DNA of 64,000 nucleotides from Leifsonia sp. NPDC080035 (GCF_040050925.1 NZ_CP157390.1:1984001-2048000); one strand, 5' to 3'. Positions 1 through 7,334 are shown, numbered from the stretch's first letter. Notes: a model not told the origin generated them from the sequence alone. Numbers and translations: made by a program.

Positions 1-2
1 CC

Positions 3-299
3 GCCCGGGGCGTGGTCTCGTTCCACGGCGGCCTGATCGCCCACGAGCCGTCCGACGCGGCGGCGATCGCCGCCTCCCTGCTCATCCTCACCGGCGGGGA
101 CGATCCCGTCGTTCCGGACGAGGCGGTGGTCGCCTTCGAGAACGAGCTCCGGACGGCTCCGCACGTGGACTGGCAGATCACGACGTACTCTGGCGCGCCG
201 CACGCCTTCACGATCCCCGGGGGCGACCGGTACCGTCCGCTCGCCGACGCGCGCAGCTGGCGGGCGCTGGTCTGCTTCCTCGACGAGATCTTCGCGTGA
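3..299 (+). CDS. C-terminal part of a dienelactone hydrolase-like alpha/beta hydrolase
   Basis: The frame is open at the left edge of the window, so the start lies outside it; 98 codons remain. The visible part has the late landmarks of the dienelactone hydrolase family: a V-S-F-H-G-G strand, a GGDDPVVP loop that would carry the catalytic Asp, and a GAPHAFT motif with the catalytic His. The nucleophile Cys or Ser lies upstream of the window. Members are small cytoplasmic hydrolases, often of unknown natural substrate. Family-level call only. Confidence 0.75.
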   Translation, partial: ARGVVSFHGGLIAHEPSDAAAIAASLLILTGGDDPVVPDEAVVAFENELRTAPHVDWQITTYSGAPHAFTIPGGDRYRPLADARSWRALVCFLDEIFA

Positions 300-388
300 C
301 GGTGCGCCCTGCGCCCGCCGCTGATTGGCGGTCTGGGATGTGGTCATGTAAGCTCTAATCCGGCCCGCGCGGGAACGCATCGGGTCTC

Positions 389-461
389 GCGCCACTAGCT
401 CAACGGATAGAGCATCTGACTACGGATCAGAAGGTTGGGGGTTCGAATCCCTCGTGGCGCA
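389..461 (+). tRNA. tRNA-Arg (anticodon ACG)
   Basis: This is a 73-nt cloverleaf. The acceptor stem pairs GCGCCAC with GTGGCGC and has discriminator A461. The anticodon stem tctga/tcaga encloses the loop ctACGga, and GGTTCGAATCC gives the T arm. ACG would be read as ICG after A34 deamination; the deaminase TadA that does this is encoded at 40119-40586. The 3' CCA is not encoded. Confidence 0.97.
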
Positions 462-480
462 CACTGGTTGAGACAGTGTG

Positions 481-507
481 AAAGCCCCGGCTACGGCCGG
501 GGCTTTT
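481..507 (+). terminator. Intrinsic terminator after tRNA-Arg
   Basis: GCCCCGGC and GCCGGGGC form a perfect 8-bp stem with a TACG tetraloop. It is followed by TTTT and preceded by AAA, so it can act in both directions. It lies 19 nt past the tRNA and 7 nt before the stop of the minus-strand flavin reductase gene. A weaker hairpin (CACACTG/CAGTGTG, 460-480) lies between it and the tRNA. Confidence 0.85.
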
Positions 508-513
508 CGCATG

Positions 514-1137
514 TCAAGGCGCCGTCGTGAGCCTGCCGGGCATGGCCCAGCCCTCGGCGAGGCGGGACGGCGCAAGCGGCCGGCCGTCGCCGAAGAAGTC
601 GCAGAACTTCATGATCAGCGGGTCCCACGCGAGTGGATCGACGTACGACGTTCCGGGCAGGATCAACGACTCGTCCACATGCGAGCGCAGCACCCGCACG
701 TGGAGCGCCCGCGCCGTCCCGAAGTCGTGGCTCGTGACGAGCTCGCACTCGAGCTGGATCGGGCACTCGGCGACGCGGTCGGCGCTGATGAGGTCGGACG
801 GCTGCCGGGAGAGCCCCGCCGCCTCGAACTTCCGCGGCTCGTAGCGGTATCCGGTCTCACGCTTGTGCGGTGTGAGGACCGGTTCGCCGGTCAGCAGCGC
901 CAGGCGGTCGACGTGGTCGACCAGGTGCGACGGCGCGAGGTTCAGGACACAGGACCCGGTGCGGAGGATGTTCTGCGTCGTCCGCGAGGAGGTGCCGAGC
1001 CCGAGCATTGCGCTGTCGCCGAGCCACCACGCGGACGACATGGGTGCGAGGTTGGTCGTGCCGTCCGGATTGGTCGATGAGACGAGGACGACGGGCGTGC
1101 CGTAGTAGTGGACCTTGAGAGGAACGATCGCGTGCAT
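514..1137 (-). CDS. Flavin reductase family protein (FMN-binding split barrel)
   Basis: The product has 207 residues. Its N-terminal half (HYYGTPVVLVSS, then a PMSSAWWLG strand and GTSSRTTQNILRTG) resembles flavoredoxin / flavin-reductase-like proteins, which bind FMN in a split beta-barrel. No membrane segment or signal peptide is visible. The physiological electron partner cannot be read from the sequence. The neighbour on the same strand is a zinc-free NAD(P)H quinone oxidoreductase-like gene, so this is a redox corner, but the 83-bp gap leaves a shared operon uncertain. Confidence 0.75.
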   Translation of the reverse strand: MHAIVPLKVHYYGTPVVLVSSTNPDGTTNLAPMSSAWWLGDSAMLGLGTSSRTTQNILRTGSCVLNLAPSHLVDHVDRLALLTGEPVLTPHKRETGYRYEPRKFEAAGLSRQPSDLISADRVAECPIQLECELVTSHDFGTARALHVRVLRSHVDESLILPGTSYVDPLAWDPLIMKFCDFFGDGRPLAPSRLAEGWAMPGRLTTAP

Positions 1138-1200
1138 GACTCCAGGCTGCGTGAGCCCCTGCGGCCTCGCTGGCGGTTATCGGTCATCGCGTGCCGAGCG

Positions 1201-1238
1201 GTCAGCCCACCACGAGCACGTCAGCCCACCACGAGCAC
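1201..1238. repeat. Perfect 19-bp tandem duplication over a stop codon
   Basis: GTCAGCCCACCACGAGCAC occurs twice back to back (1201-1219 and 1220-1238). The second copy encodes the C-terminal residues and stop of the downstream-facing oxidoreductase gene (stop at 1221-1223). The first copy lies just past that stop. This looks like a recent slippage or duplication event. Confidence 0.95.
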
Positions 1239-2153
1239 GAGCTTGCCGCGGACCGTGCCGCTCTCGCCGACGCGGTGCGCCTCGGCGACCTCCTCCAGGG
1301 GGAACGTGCGGCCGACCGCGATCGAGAACTCCCCGGCGGCTGCACGCTCGGCGACCTGCGAGAGCGCGTACGTCGCGCGGCCCGCATCCCCGCTGCTGAA
1401 CCGGACGCCGTGGCGTCGGGCGCCCGCATAGTCGGCCACGGTGACGACGTTCTCCGCGCCGCCGGCCAGGGCGACGAGCTCCGGGAGCACGCCGCTGCCC
1501 GCCACATCCAGCGCCCGGTCGACGCCGGCCGGTGCCATGGCGCGCACGCGGTCGGTCATCCCGTCGCCATAGGCGACCGGTTCGGCGCCGAGGGCGCGCA
1601 ACGCGTCGTGCGTCGCGGGACTCCCGGTGCCGATGACGCGCGCACCGCGGTGCACGGCGAGCTGCACGGCGGCGCTGCCGACGCTCCCGGAGGCGCCGTT
1701 GACCAGCAGGATGTCGCCGGTGCCGACCCCGAGCACGTCCAGTGAGCGCGCCGCGGTCTCCGCGGCGGCGGGCACGGCCGCGGCCTCGGCGAAACCGAGG
1801 CCGTCCGGGAGCGCTGCCCAGTCCGAGAGCACGGCCAGTTCGGCCTGCGCGGCGCCGTACGGCGAGGCGCCGAACACGGCGTCGCCGGCCGCGACGCCCG
1901 CGACACCCTCGCCGACCTCGTCGACGATCCCGGCCGCCTCGTAGCCGAGCGTCTGCGGGAGCCTCTGGTCCATCAGTCCCCGGCGCTTCTTCCAATCGCT
2001 GGCGTTGACGCCGGCGGCGCGCACCCGGATGCGGACTTCGCCGGGGCCAGCGTGCGGCTCCGGCAGCTCGGCGAGTTCCAGGACCTCCGGCCCGCCGAAC
2101 CGGCGGAACAGGACCGCCCTCATGCGGCGTCCCAGGGACAGGTTGTCGTTCAT
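1221..2153 (-). CDS. NADP-dependent alcohol dehydrogenase/quinone reductase-like oxidoreductase (MDR family)
   Basis: The product has 310 residues. The N-terminal GroES-like domain shows FGGPEVLELAELPEP and GYEAAGIVDEVGEGV. The Rossmann part shows LLVNGASGSVGSAAVQLAVHRGA, the NADPH-binding AxGxVGxxA-type motif. The structural and catalytic zinc ligands of true alcohol dehydrogenases are absent, as in quinone oxidoreductases. The start at 2153 is supported by AAGGAG 6 nt upstream of the ATG; an internal Met at residue 11 has no such site. The 3' end overlaps a 19-bp tandem duplication. Confidence 0.85.
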   Translation of the reverse strand: MNDNLSLGRRMRAVLFRRFGGPEVLELAELPEPHAGPGEVRIRVRAAGVNASDWKKRRGLMDQRLPQTLGYEAAGIVDEVGEGVAGVAAGDAVFGASPYGAAQAELAVLSDWAALPDGLGFAEAAAVPAAAETAARSLDVLGVGTGDILLVNGASGSVGSAAVQLAVHRGARVIGTGSPATHDALRALGAEPVAYGDGMTDRVRAMAPAGVDRALDVAGSGVLPELVALAGGAENVVTVADYAGARRHGVRFSSGDAGRATYALSQVAERAAAGEFSIAVGRTFPLEEVAEAHRVGESGTVRGKLVLVVG

Positions 2154-2480
2154 CGCGCACTCCTTCTTCGACAGAAGTGGCGGATCACCCGATCCGTGTG
2201 TGCGCGTGCTCCGAGGGGGAGGACGTTTCTACTCCGATGCGACCCAGGATATATCGGCACCGCGAGCCGAGTGCGCACGCGACCGTATGGGAGTGGTGCG
2301 CCCACTCCCACACGGGCATCGGGTAAGACGCCGGCGCGGGCTGAGACGCCCCCTGGCTGCGTGCGGCCGCGCCGGGACCCTTCCAGGGTACGCGCGAGAT
2401 AGACCGTTCCGTCAACCCTTTTTGCCCCCCGTTCGAGTCGGGGGCTCCCGCCGCGCCCGCCGCTGGCTATGCTCTGCGCC
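2154..2480. other. 327-bp divergent intergenic region
   Basis: I see no convincing gene here; the open frames lack coding character and ribosome sites. It contains a strong hairpin at 2284-2314 (GGGAGTGG / CCACTCCC core, extended by four more pairs around one mismatch) and a GC hairpin near 2424-2445 preceded by a T run. A TATGCT box at 2468-2473 lies 7 nt before the ATG at 2481, a spacing that fits a leaderless -10 element. Confidence 0.5.
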
Positions 2481-2846
2481 ATGAGCACGAAGAGCAAGCA
2501 GGGACCGCACCGCGAGGAGACGCTGCACCTCGGCGCTCACCGGGGATTGTGGGGAGCCTTCGCCGGCCTGATCACCGCGGTGCTGATCGCGTACCCGCTG
2601 TCCGCGAGCATCGCCTTCGCCACGCATCCGGCGACGCAGCGGCTCTTCGGCGGCCGCCTGGAGTCGGCCTCGCAGGGCGGCTTCCAGGCGTTCTGGTGGA
2701 TCGTCGCCCTCGGCTGCCTGGCGCTGCCCTTCATCGTCGGCTTCGGCATCGCCAGGATGTCCGCGCGCACCCTCGTGGTGATCGGTGCGATCGTCGTGGT
2801 GTTCCTGATCCTCGTGATCGTGCTCGGCCAGATGTACCTGTTCTGA
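2481..2846 (+). CDS. Small membrane protein of unknown function
   Basis: The product has 121 residues and about three hydrophobic segments: roughly residues 22-45, 68-90 and 94-118. The N-terminus is short and basic (MSTKSKQGPHREE). I do not recognise a family. I chose ATG 2481 over an upstream in-frame ATG (2469) because TATGCT sits exactly 7 nt upstream of 2481, which suggests a leaderless transcript starting at this codon. It is a monocistronic gene converging on a small minus-strand gene. Confidence 0.6.
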   Translation: MSTKSKQGPHREETLHLGAHRGLWGAFAGLITAVLIAYPLSASIAFATHPATQRLFGGRLESASQGGFQAFWWIVALGCLALPFIVGFGIARMSARTLVVIGAIVVVFLILVIVLGQMYLF

Positions 2847-2957
2847 GCGCGCGCGCCCACGCCGCCGACCATCCGTTCCGGAGCTCTTCACGCGACACGC
2901 CGTGCGGGAAGGTGAAGAACTCCGGAAGCGCTGCCGGGAATCATGCCTAACGCCGTA

Positions 2958-3012
2958 CATTTGGCGCAAATGAGCGTTCTGCCGCGGCGCCAGCGCGCAT
3001 TTGGCGCAAATG
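2958..3012. repeat. Two identical 15-bp palindromic sites 40 bp apart
   Basis: CATTTGGCGCAAATG occurs at 2958-2972 and again at 2998-3012. Each copy is an inverted repeat (CATTTG/CAAATG around GCG). The start-to-start distance is exactly 40 bp, close to four helical turns, so both would sit on the same face of the DNA. They lie between two convergent genes, where a promoter is not expected. They resemble protein-binding sites more than a terminator because no T run follows. The recognising protein is unknown. Confidence 0.7.
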
Positions 3013-3041
3013 TGCGCGATGACGCGACCGCCCCTGACGGA

Positions 3042-3266
3042 TCAGAAGTCGTCGGGCGAGCCGATGACGACCGGGACGCACTCGGAGAACGTGTAGCGCA
3101 GCAGGAACGGCCACTCGCTCGAATCGGCGAGGTCGAAGACGTCGATGACCGCCGCCCCGCCGATGTCGGAGGGCACGCGCAGTTCGAACGGCGGCTCCGT
3201 GGTTCGCTCGAACTCGATCTCGAAAGCCACGTCGCCCCGTTCGAGAACGGCGAGGACGGTCTCCAT
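3042..3266 (-). CDS. Hypothetical protein, 74 residues
   Basis: The short acidic product begins METVLAVLERGDVAFEIEFE and ends VVIGSPDDF. It looks like a single small alpha/beta domain with no membrane segment or known motif. I recognise no family. The start is the ATG at 3264-3266, with a weak purine-rich site upstream. Codon use looks coding (GC-rich third positions). It is divergent from the ABC transporter genes that begin at 3405. Confidence 0.5.
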   Translation of the reverse strand: METVLAVLERGDVAFEIEFERTTEPPFELRVPSDIGGAAVIDVFDLADSSEWPFLLRYTFSECVPVVIGSPDDF

Positions 3267-3404
3267 GCCAACCGTCCTACCCGATTCGGGTCGAGACGAA
3301 CAGCCCCCGACGGCGTGGCGTGCGAAACAGTGACCCGGGAGGCCTGCCGATAGGCTGGGCCGCACGGACGGAACGCCGACACACACAGGCACCAAGGGGG
3401 TTCG

Positions 3405-4172
3405 ATGTCGCAGGATGACGCAGTCGCGGTCAGCATCCGCGGACTGCACAAGCACTTCGGCGAGAAGGCGGCCGTCGACGGGATCGACCTCGACGTCCCG
3501 TCCGGCAGCTTCTACGGTCTGGTCGGCCCGAACGGCGCGGGGAAGACGACCACGCTCAGCATGGCCACCGGGCTGCTGCGACCGGACGCCGGCCAGGTCC
3601 TCATCCACGGTGTCGACATGTGGAAGGACCCGCTGGCCGCGAAGGCGCTGGTCGGCGTGCTCTCCGACGGCGTCAGGCTGTTCGACCGGCTCACCGGCGA
3701 GCAGCTCGTCGAGTACGCGGGACTCCTGAGCGGGATGGACCGCCCCACCGCCATCGAGCGCACCCACGACCTGCTGCGCCTGCTCGACCTGGAGTCCGCC
3801 GGCGGCACGCTCGTCGTGGACTACTCGGCCGGCATGACGAAGAAGGTGGCGCTCGCCGCGGCCATGGTGCACGCCCCGCGCGTCCTCGTGCTCGACGAGC
3901 CGTTCGAGTCGGTCGACCCGGTCTCGGCGGCGAACATCCGGGACATCCTGCACGGCTATGTGCAGGGCGGCGGCACGGTGATCGTCTCCTCGCACGTGAT
4001 GGATCTGGTGGAGCGGATGTGCGACCACGTCGCCGTCATCACCGCCGGCCGCGTCGTCGCGGCCGGGACCACGGATGAGGTGCGCGCAGGATCGACGCTC
4101 GAGGACCGGTTCGTCGAGCTGGTCGGCGGCCGCCGCGTGGGGGAGGGGCCGGAGTGGTTGCGACACTCGTAA
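3405..4172 (+). CDS. ABC transporter ATP-binding protein (ABC-2 type)
   Basis: The 255-residue nucleotide-binding protein has Walker A GPNGAGKTT at residues 41-49, a divergent signature YSAGM in place of LSGGQ, and Walker B VLVLDEP around residues 161-167. It would energise the permease encoded directly downstream, whose start overlaps this gene by 19 bp. The architecture matches small ABC-2 exporters of unknown substrate. A GGGGG stretch 4 nt before the ATG can serve as ribosome site. Confidence 0.9.
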   Translation: MSQDDAVAVSIRGLHKHFGEKAAVDGIDLDVPSGSFYGLVGPNGAGKTTTLSMATGLLRPDAGQVLIHGVDMWKDPLAAKALVGVLSDGVRLFDRLTGEQLVEYAGLLSGMDRPTAIERTHDLLRLLDLESAGGTLVVDYSAGMTKKVALAAAMVHAPRVLVLDEPFESVDPVSAANIRDILHGYVQGGGTVIVSSHVMDLVERMCDHVAVITAGRVVAAGTTDEVRAGSTLEDRFVELVGGRRVGEGPEWLRHS

Positions 4173-5725
4173 GGCTGCGCCTGCTCGTCCTGCGCAACTC
4201 GTTCCGCCGCAGCACCTCCCAGCTCGTCGCCGTCATCATCGGCGGTCTGTACGGGGTCGTCGCCCTCGTCGTGGTGCTCGGCGGGCTGGTCGTCCTGAAC
4301 TTCGCGCCGATCGAGCTCACCCGCACGATCGTCGTCATCGCCGGATCGGCGGCGGTGCTCGGCTGGGCGATCTTCCCGCTGCTGTTGTCCGGGGTCGAGC
4401 AGACGCTCGATCCCGCACGCCTCGCCGTGTACCCGATCCCGCTGCGGCCGCTGATGACCGGGATGCTGCTGAGCGGCATCGTCGGCATCGCCGGCGCCGC
4501 GACTACCCTGGCCGCGCTCGCGACCTCGCTCTCCTGGCTGCGCCTCCCCGGTGTCGCCGTCATCGCCCTGCTGACGGGCGCGCTCGGCGCGGCGACGTGC
4601 GTCGTCATCTCCCGCGCCGTGACCTCGGTCGCGAGCGGCCTCGCCAGCGGGCGCCGGTTCCGCGAGGCGAGCGGGCTGCTCGTGCTCATCCCCCTGATCC
4701 TCGCCGGGCCGATCATCATCGGCGTGACCCGCGGGATCCGCACCTCGGCCGACGCCCTGCCCTCGGTGGCGGACGGCCTGTCGTGGTCTCCGCTCGGCGC
4801 GGTCTGGGCCGTGCCGTCGTCGGTCGCGATGGGCGATCCGCTGGGGGCGCTCGCACGCCTTCTCGTCGCGGTGGCCACGTTCGCGGTGCTCTGGCTGGTC
4901 TGGCGCTGGGGCCTCGCGCGGTCGCTGGTGACGCCGGTGCGGTCGAGTTCGCGCACCCGCGCGCAGGGAAAGCTGGGCCTGTTCGGCATCCTCCCGGGCA
5001 CGCAGGCGGGCGCGATCGCCGCGCGCTGCCTCACCTACTGGTTCCGCGACCCGCGCTACCTGCGGCAGCTGCTGATCATCCCGCTCATGCCGGTGCTGTT
5101 CTGGTTCTACTCGAGCCTGAACCACTCCGGCGGCATCTTCTTCCTCGCCGCCCCGATCGTTGCGTTCTCGCTCGGCATCGGGATGATCGCCGACGTCTCG
5201 TACGACTCGACGGCGTTCGCGCTGCACGTCGCGAAGGCGGTGCCGGGGCGGGCGGACCGCTGGGGGCGCGCGGCCGCGATGCTCACGTTCGCGGTGCCGG
5301 CGGTGGTGATCATCTCCGTCCTCTCCGCCGTGTTCTCCGGCGACTGGGCCATCTTCCCCGGACTGCTCGGCCTCTCCCTCGGCGTGCTGCTCACCGGCGC
5401 GGCCGTCTGCGCCGTGACATCGGCGCGCTTCGTGTTCCCCGTCCCGGAGCCGGGCGACAACCCGTTCCGCTCCCGGCCGGGCTCGAACATCTCCCTGCTC
5501 GGCCCGACCTTCGCGGCGTGGGGCGTCATCGCCGTGCTCTGCCTACCGGAGATCGTGCTGCTCATCGTCTCGCTCGTCACGGGGCAGGCGCTGTGGGGAT
5601 GGATCGGGCTGGCGGTCGGGATCGTCCTCGGCGGCGTGCTCCTCACGGTGGGCGCGCGCGTCGGCGGCAGCATCCTGGACGCGCGGGCCCCGGAGCTGCT
5701 GCTGCAGCTGCGCAAGGACGCCTGA
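4154..5725 (+). CDS. ABC-2 type transporter permease
   Basis: The 523-residue polytopic membrane protein has roughly 12 hydrophobic segments in two halves separated by a basic stretch (about residues 245-280). It starts with GTG at 4154, inside the upstream ATPase gene, with GGGAGGGG upstream; such overlap implies translational coupling. It is probably the transmembrane partner of the 3405-4172 ATPase. The substrate is unknown. The gene ends 6 bp from the stop of the convergent erm gene. Confidence 0.88.
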   Translation: MVATLVRLRLLVLRNSFRRSTSQLVAVIIGGLYGVVALVVVLGGLVVLNFAPIELTRTIVVIAGSAAVLGWAIFPLLLSGVEQTLDPARLAVYPIPLRPLMTGMLLSGIVGIAGAATTLAALATSLSWLRLPGVAVIALLTGALGAATCVVISRAVTSVASGLASGRRFREASGLLVLIPLILAGPIIIGVTRGIRTSADALPSVADGLSWSPLGAVWAVPSSVAMGDPLGALARLLVAVATFAVLWLVWRWGLARSLVTPVRSSSRTRAQGKLGLFGILPGTQAGAIAARCLTYWFRDPRYLRQLLIIPLMPVLFWFYSSLNHSGGIFFLAAPIVAFSLGIGMIADVSYDSTAFALHVAKAVPGRADRWGRAAAMLTFAVPAVVIISVLSAVFSGDWAIFPGLLGLSLGVLLTGAAVCAVTSARFVFPVPEPGDNPFRSRPGSNISLLGPTFAAWGVIAVLCLPEIVLLIVSLVTGQALWGWIGLAVGIVLGGVLLTVGARVGGSILDARAPELLLQLRKDA

Positions 5726-5731
5726 GCGGGC

Positions 5732-6445
5732 TCACCGCGCCGCCTCCCACAGCCGCGTCCACTGCTCGGCGGTCAGGTCGCGCGGTCGCGCCCCGCGGCC
5801 GCCGACGCGTCTTGCCAGCGCGTCGCCGCCGCGGCCCGTGAACACCGAGCGCACGAACCGGTCGTACGCCGCCCGCTGACCGGGCGGCAGCAGCGGCCGC
5901 GCCCGGCGACGGACGCGCAGGATCCCGCCGTCGACGCTCGGTGCCGGCCGGAAGCCGCCCGCCGGAACGCGCCCGGCGAGCTCGAACGTGAACCAGGGGG
6001 CGGCCTGGGCGGTGAGCATGGTGCCGCCGCCGACGCCCGCGCGCTTGCGGGCGACCTCCCACTGCGTGACCAGGATGGCGTCGCGCCATCGGCCGTCGGA
6101 GAGCAGCCGGCGCAGCAGCGGGGTCGTGAGGTGGAACGGGATGTTGCCGACCACCACCGGCCGGTCGAGCCGGACGCGCATGGCGTCGACCTCGCGGACG
6201 GCCGCGCTCGGCAGCCGACGCGCGAGGCGGCGCACACGGGCGCCGTCGACGTCGATCGCCAGCAGATCCCGGCCGAGCGACGCGAGGGGGACCGTCAGGG
6301 CGCCGTCGCCCGCGCCGAGCTCCAGGATGGGCCCGGAGGTCTCCCGGGCGAGCCGGAGGACGGTGGCGATGGTCGGCCGGTGGACGAGGAAGTTCTGGCC
6401 CAGCTCATGGCGGCCGGGACGGGTGGGCAGGGGATGACGAGGCAT
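5732..6445 (-). CDS. erm: 23S rRNA (adenine-N6)-methyltransferase, Erm family
   Basis: The product has 237 residues. It shows the Erm landmarks HELGQNFL (13-20), SAM-binding ELGAGDGALT (42-51), the catalytic NIPF motif in VVGNIPFHLTTPLLR (101-104) and PAPSVDGGIL. Erm enzymes methylate A2058 of 23S rRNA and confer macrolide-lincosamide-streptogramin B resistance. It is shorter than KsgA/RsmA, and the NIPFHLTTPLLR stretch is Erm-like, so Erm is much the better fit. A hairpin at 6446-6473 masks the ribosome site. A short leaderless ORF with an Arg-X-Arg motif (6592-6648) precedes it, so expression is probably inducible. Whether it confers resistance is not shown by sequence. Confidence 0.9.
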   Translation of the reverse strand: MPRHPLPTRPGRHELGQNFLVHRPTIATVLRLARETSGPILELGAGDGALTVPLASLGRDLLAIDVDGARVRRLARRLPSAAVREVDAMRVRLDRPVVVGNIPFHLTTPLLRRLLSDGRWRDAILVTQWEVARKRAGVGGGTMLTAQAAPWFTFELAGRVPAGGFRPAPSVDGGILRVRRRARPLLPPGQRAAYDRFVRSVFTGRGGDALARRVGGRGARPRDLTAEQWTRLWEAAR

Positions 6446-6473
6446 GGCGCACTCCAGCGTTCGATGGAGCGCC
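6446..6473 (-). promoter_or_regulatory. Ribosome-site-sequestering hairpin of the erm mRNA
   Basis: On the minus strand GGCGCTCCA (6473-6465) can pair with TGGAG-TG-CGCC (6456-6446) around an 8-nt loop with a 2-nt bulge. This buries the GGAG ribosome site and runs right up to the erm ATG. The same GGAGCGCC block (plus-strand view) recurs at 6561-6568 inside another hairpin (CCGGCG/CGCCGG, 6555-6570), so alternative pairings are possible. Such masking is the normal off state in Erm translational attenuation. Confidence 0.65.
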
Positions 6474-6591
6474 CGGACGGGATGCGCGCGCGACGCGCGA
6501 CGAGGAGCCGTGACCGGACGCGAGGGGACCGGAGGGACGGCGCGGCGGAGGTTGCCGGCGGGAGCGCCGGGACGTCAGCGGGGTCGCGCCG

Positions 6592-6648
6592 TCAGGCGCG
6601 ACGCTCCCGCGCGATGGTCCGCTGGCCGGATGCGCACAGCTCTATCAT
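6592..6648 (-). CDS. Candidate Erm leader peptide (18 residues)
   Basis: The reading frame encodes MIELCASGQRTIARERRA. A TCGACA-N18-TAGGGT promoter ends 7 nt before the ATG, so the mRNA would start at this codon. The peptide contains Arg-Glu-Arg, an instance of the +X+ motif at which macrolide-bound ribosomes are known to stall. Its last codons form the 5' arm of a perfect 8-bp hairpin (GTCGCGCC/GGCGCGAC, 6583-6602) whose loop holds the stop codon. It is followed 118 nt later by the hairpin that masks the erm ribosome site. No experimental support is available. Confidence 0.6.
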   Translation of the reverse strand: MIELCASGQRTIARERRA

Positions 6649-6655
6649 GCGATCC

Positions 6656-6710
6656 ACCCTAGGGGCGGACGACGGCGCCTGTCGACCGGTGGCCCGCTGG
6701 GTCCTATGCT
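6656..6710. promoter_or_regulatory. Divergent promoters with overlapping -35 elements (erm leader / reductase)
   Basis: Minus strand: -35 TCGACA (6685-6680), 18 nt, -10 TAGGGT (6661-6656), then 7 nt to ATG 6648. Plus strand: -35 TCGACC (6682-6687), 17 nt, -10 TATGCT (6705-6710), then 7 nt to ATG 6718. Both would yield leaderless transcripts. The two -35 boxes share the GTCGA core, so the polymerases should exclude one another. Confidence 0.65.
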
Positions 6711-6717
6711 GACAGCC

Positions 6718-7275
6718 ATGGGCAGCATCGCAGTGCACGAGTTCGTGTCCCTCGACGGGGTCTTCGAGGACCCGAGCTGGACGGTCGACTTCGGCTTCGA
6801 TGCGGAGATGGGCGAGGACATCGGGCGGATCACCCGCGCGTCCGACGCCATCCTGCTCGGACGACGGACGTTCGAGATGTTCGCGCCGGCCTGGTCCACG
6901 AGGACCGCGGAGGACGATCCCGGCGCCCCGTTCTTCAACGGCACGACGAAGGCCGTCGTGAGTTCGACGCTCGACGACGCGTCCGCCGAGGCGACCTGGG
7001 CGAACTCGCGCTCCCTCGGCGGGTACGACGCCGACCGGATCCGCGCGTTCGCGGACGAGGTCCCCGGTGGCGTCTACGTGAGCGGAAGCGGATCGCTGGT
7101 GCGGGCGCTGCTCGCCGACGGTCTCGTCGACAGGCTCCACCTGTTCGTCTACCCGCTGGTCCGTGGCACCGGGGCCCGGCTCTTCCCGGAGGGGTCGCCC
7201 GAGGCGAGGCTCCGCCTGCGCCAGTACGACGCCTACGCGAACGGCGTTCTGCACCTCGTCTACACGCGGGCCTGA
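6718..7275 (+). CDS. Dihydrofolate reductase family protein (RibD C-terminal-like)
   Basis: The 185-residue protein begins GSIAVHEFVSLDGVFEDPSW and carries AILLGRRTFEMF, GVYVSGSGSLVRALLADGLVDRL and a late FPEG turn. This is the pattern of actinobacterial YyaP/YwjB-like proteins that share the DHFR / RibD reductase fold and bind NADPH. The true substrate is unknown. ATG 6718 was chosen because a -10 box sits 7 nt upstream; the ATG at 6706 would lie inside that box. Confidence 0.85.
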   Translation: MGSIAVHEFVSLDGVFEDPSWTVDFGFDAEMGEDIGRITRASDAILLGRRTFEMFAPAWSTRTAEDDPGAPFFNGTTKAVVSSTLDDASAEATWANSRSLGGYDADRIRAFADEVPGGVYVSGSGSLVRALLADGLVDRLHLFVYPLVRGTGARLFPEGSPEARLRLRQYDAYANGVLHLVYTRA

Positions 7276-7292
7276 CGGCAACGAATCGTGAA

Positions 7293-7334
7293 TGCGGTCA
7301 GAAGTTGACCGCAGAGCGCCGTAGCGTCGATACG
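7293..7334 (+). promoter_or_regulatory. Palindromic operator over a putative promoter of the ABC exporter
   Basis: TGCGGTCA (7293-7300) and TGACCGCA (7306-7313) form a perfect inverted repeat with a 5-nt spacer. It overlaps TTGACC (7305-7310), which with GATACG 18 nt downstream (7329-7334) could be a promoter for the exporter pair. A second hairpin (CCGGAGCG/CGCTCCGG, 7442-7463) lies in the ~190-nt leader. The regulator is not encoded next to it. Confidence 0.45.

Noticed and set aside
2150..2497. 115-codon minus-strand frame in the 2154-2480 gap
   Set aside because: It crosses the promoter and hairpin region, overlaps the start of the membrane-protein gene and encodes no recognisable domain.
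5732..6445. KsgA/RsmA dimethyltransferase
   Set aside because: The protein is shorter than KsgA, has NIPFHLTTPLLR and HELGQNFL in Erm form, and carries an attenuator-like leader; Erm fits better.
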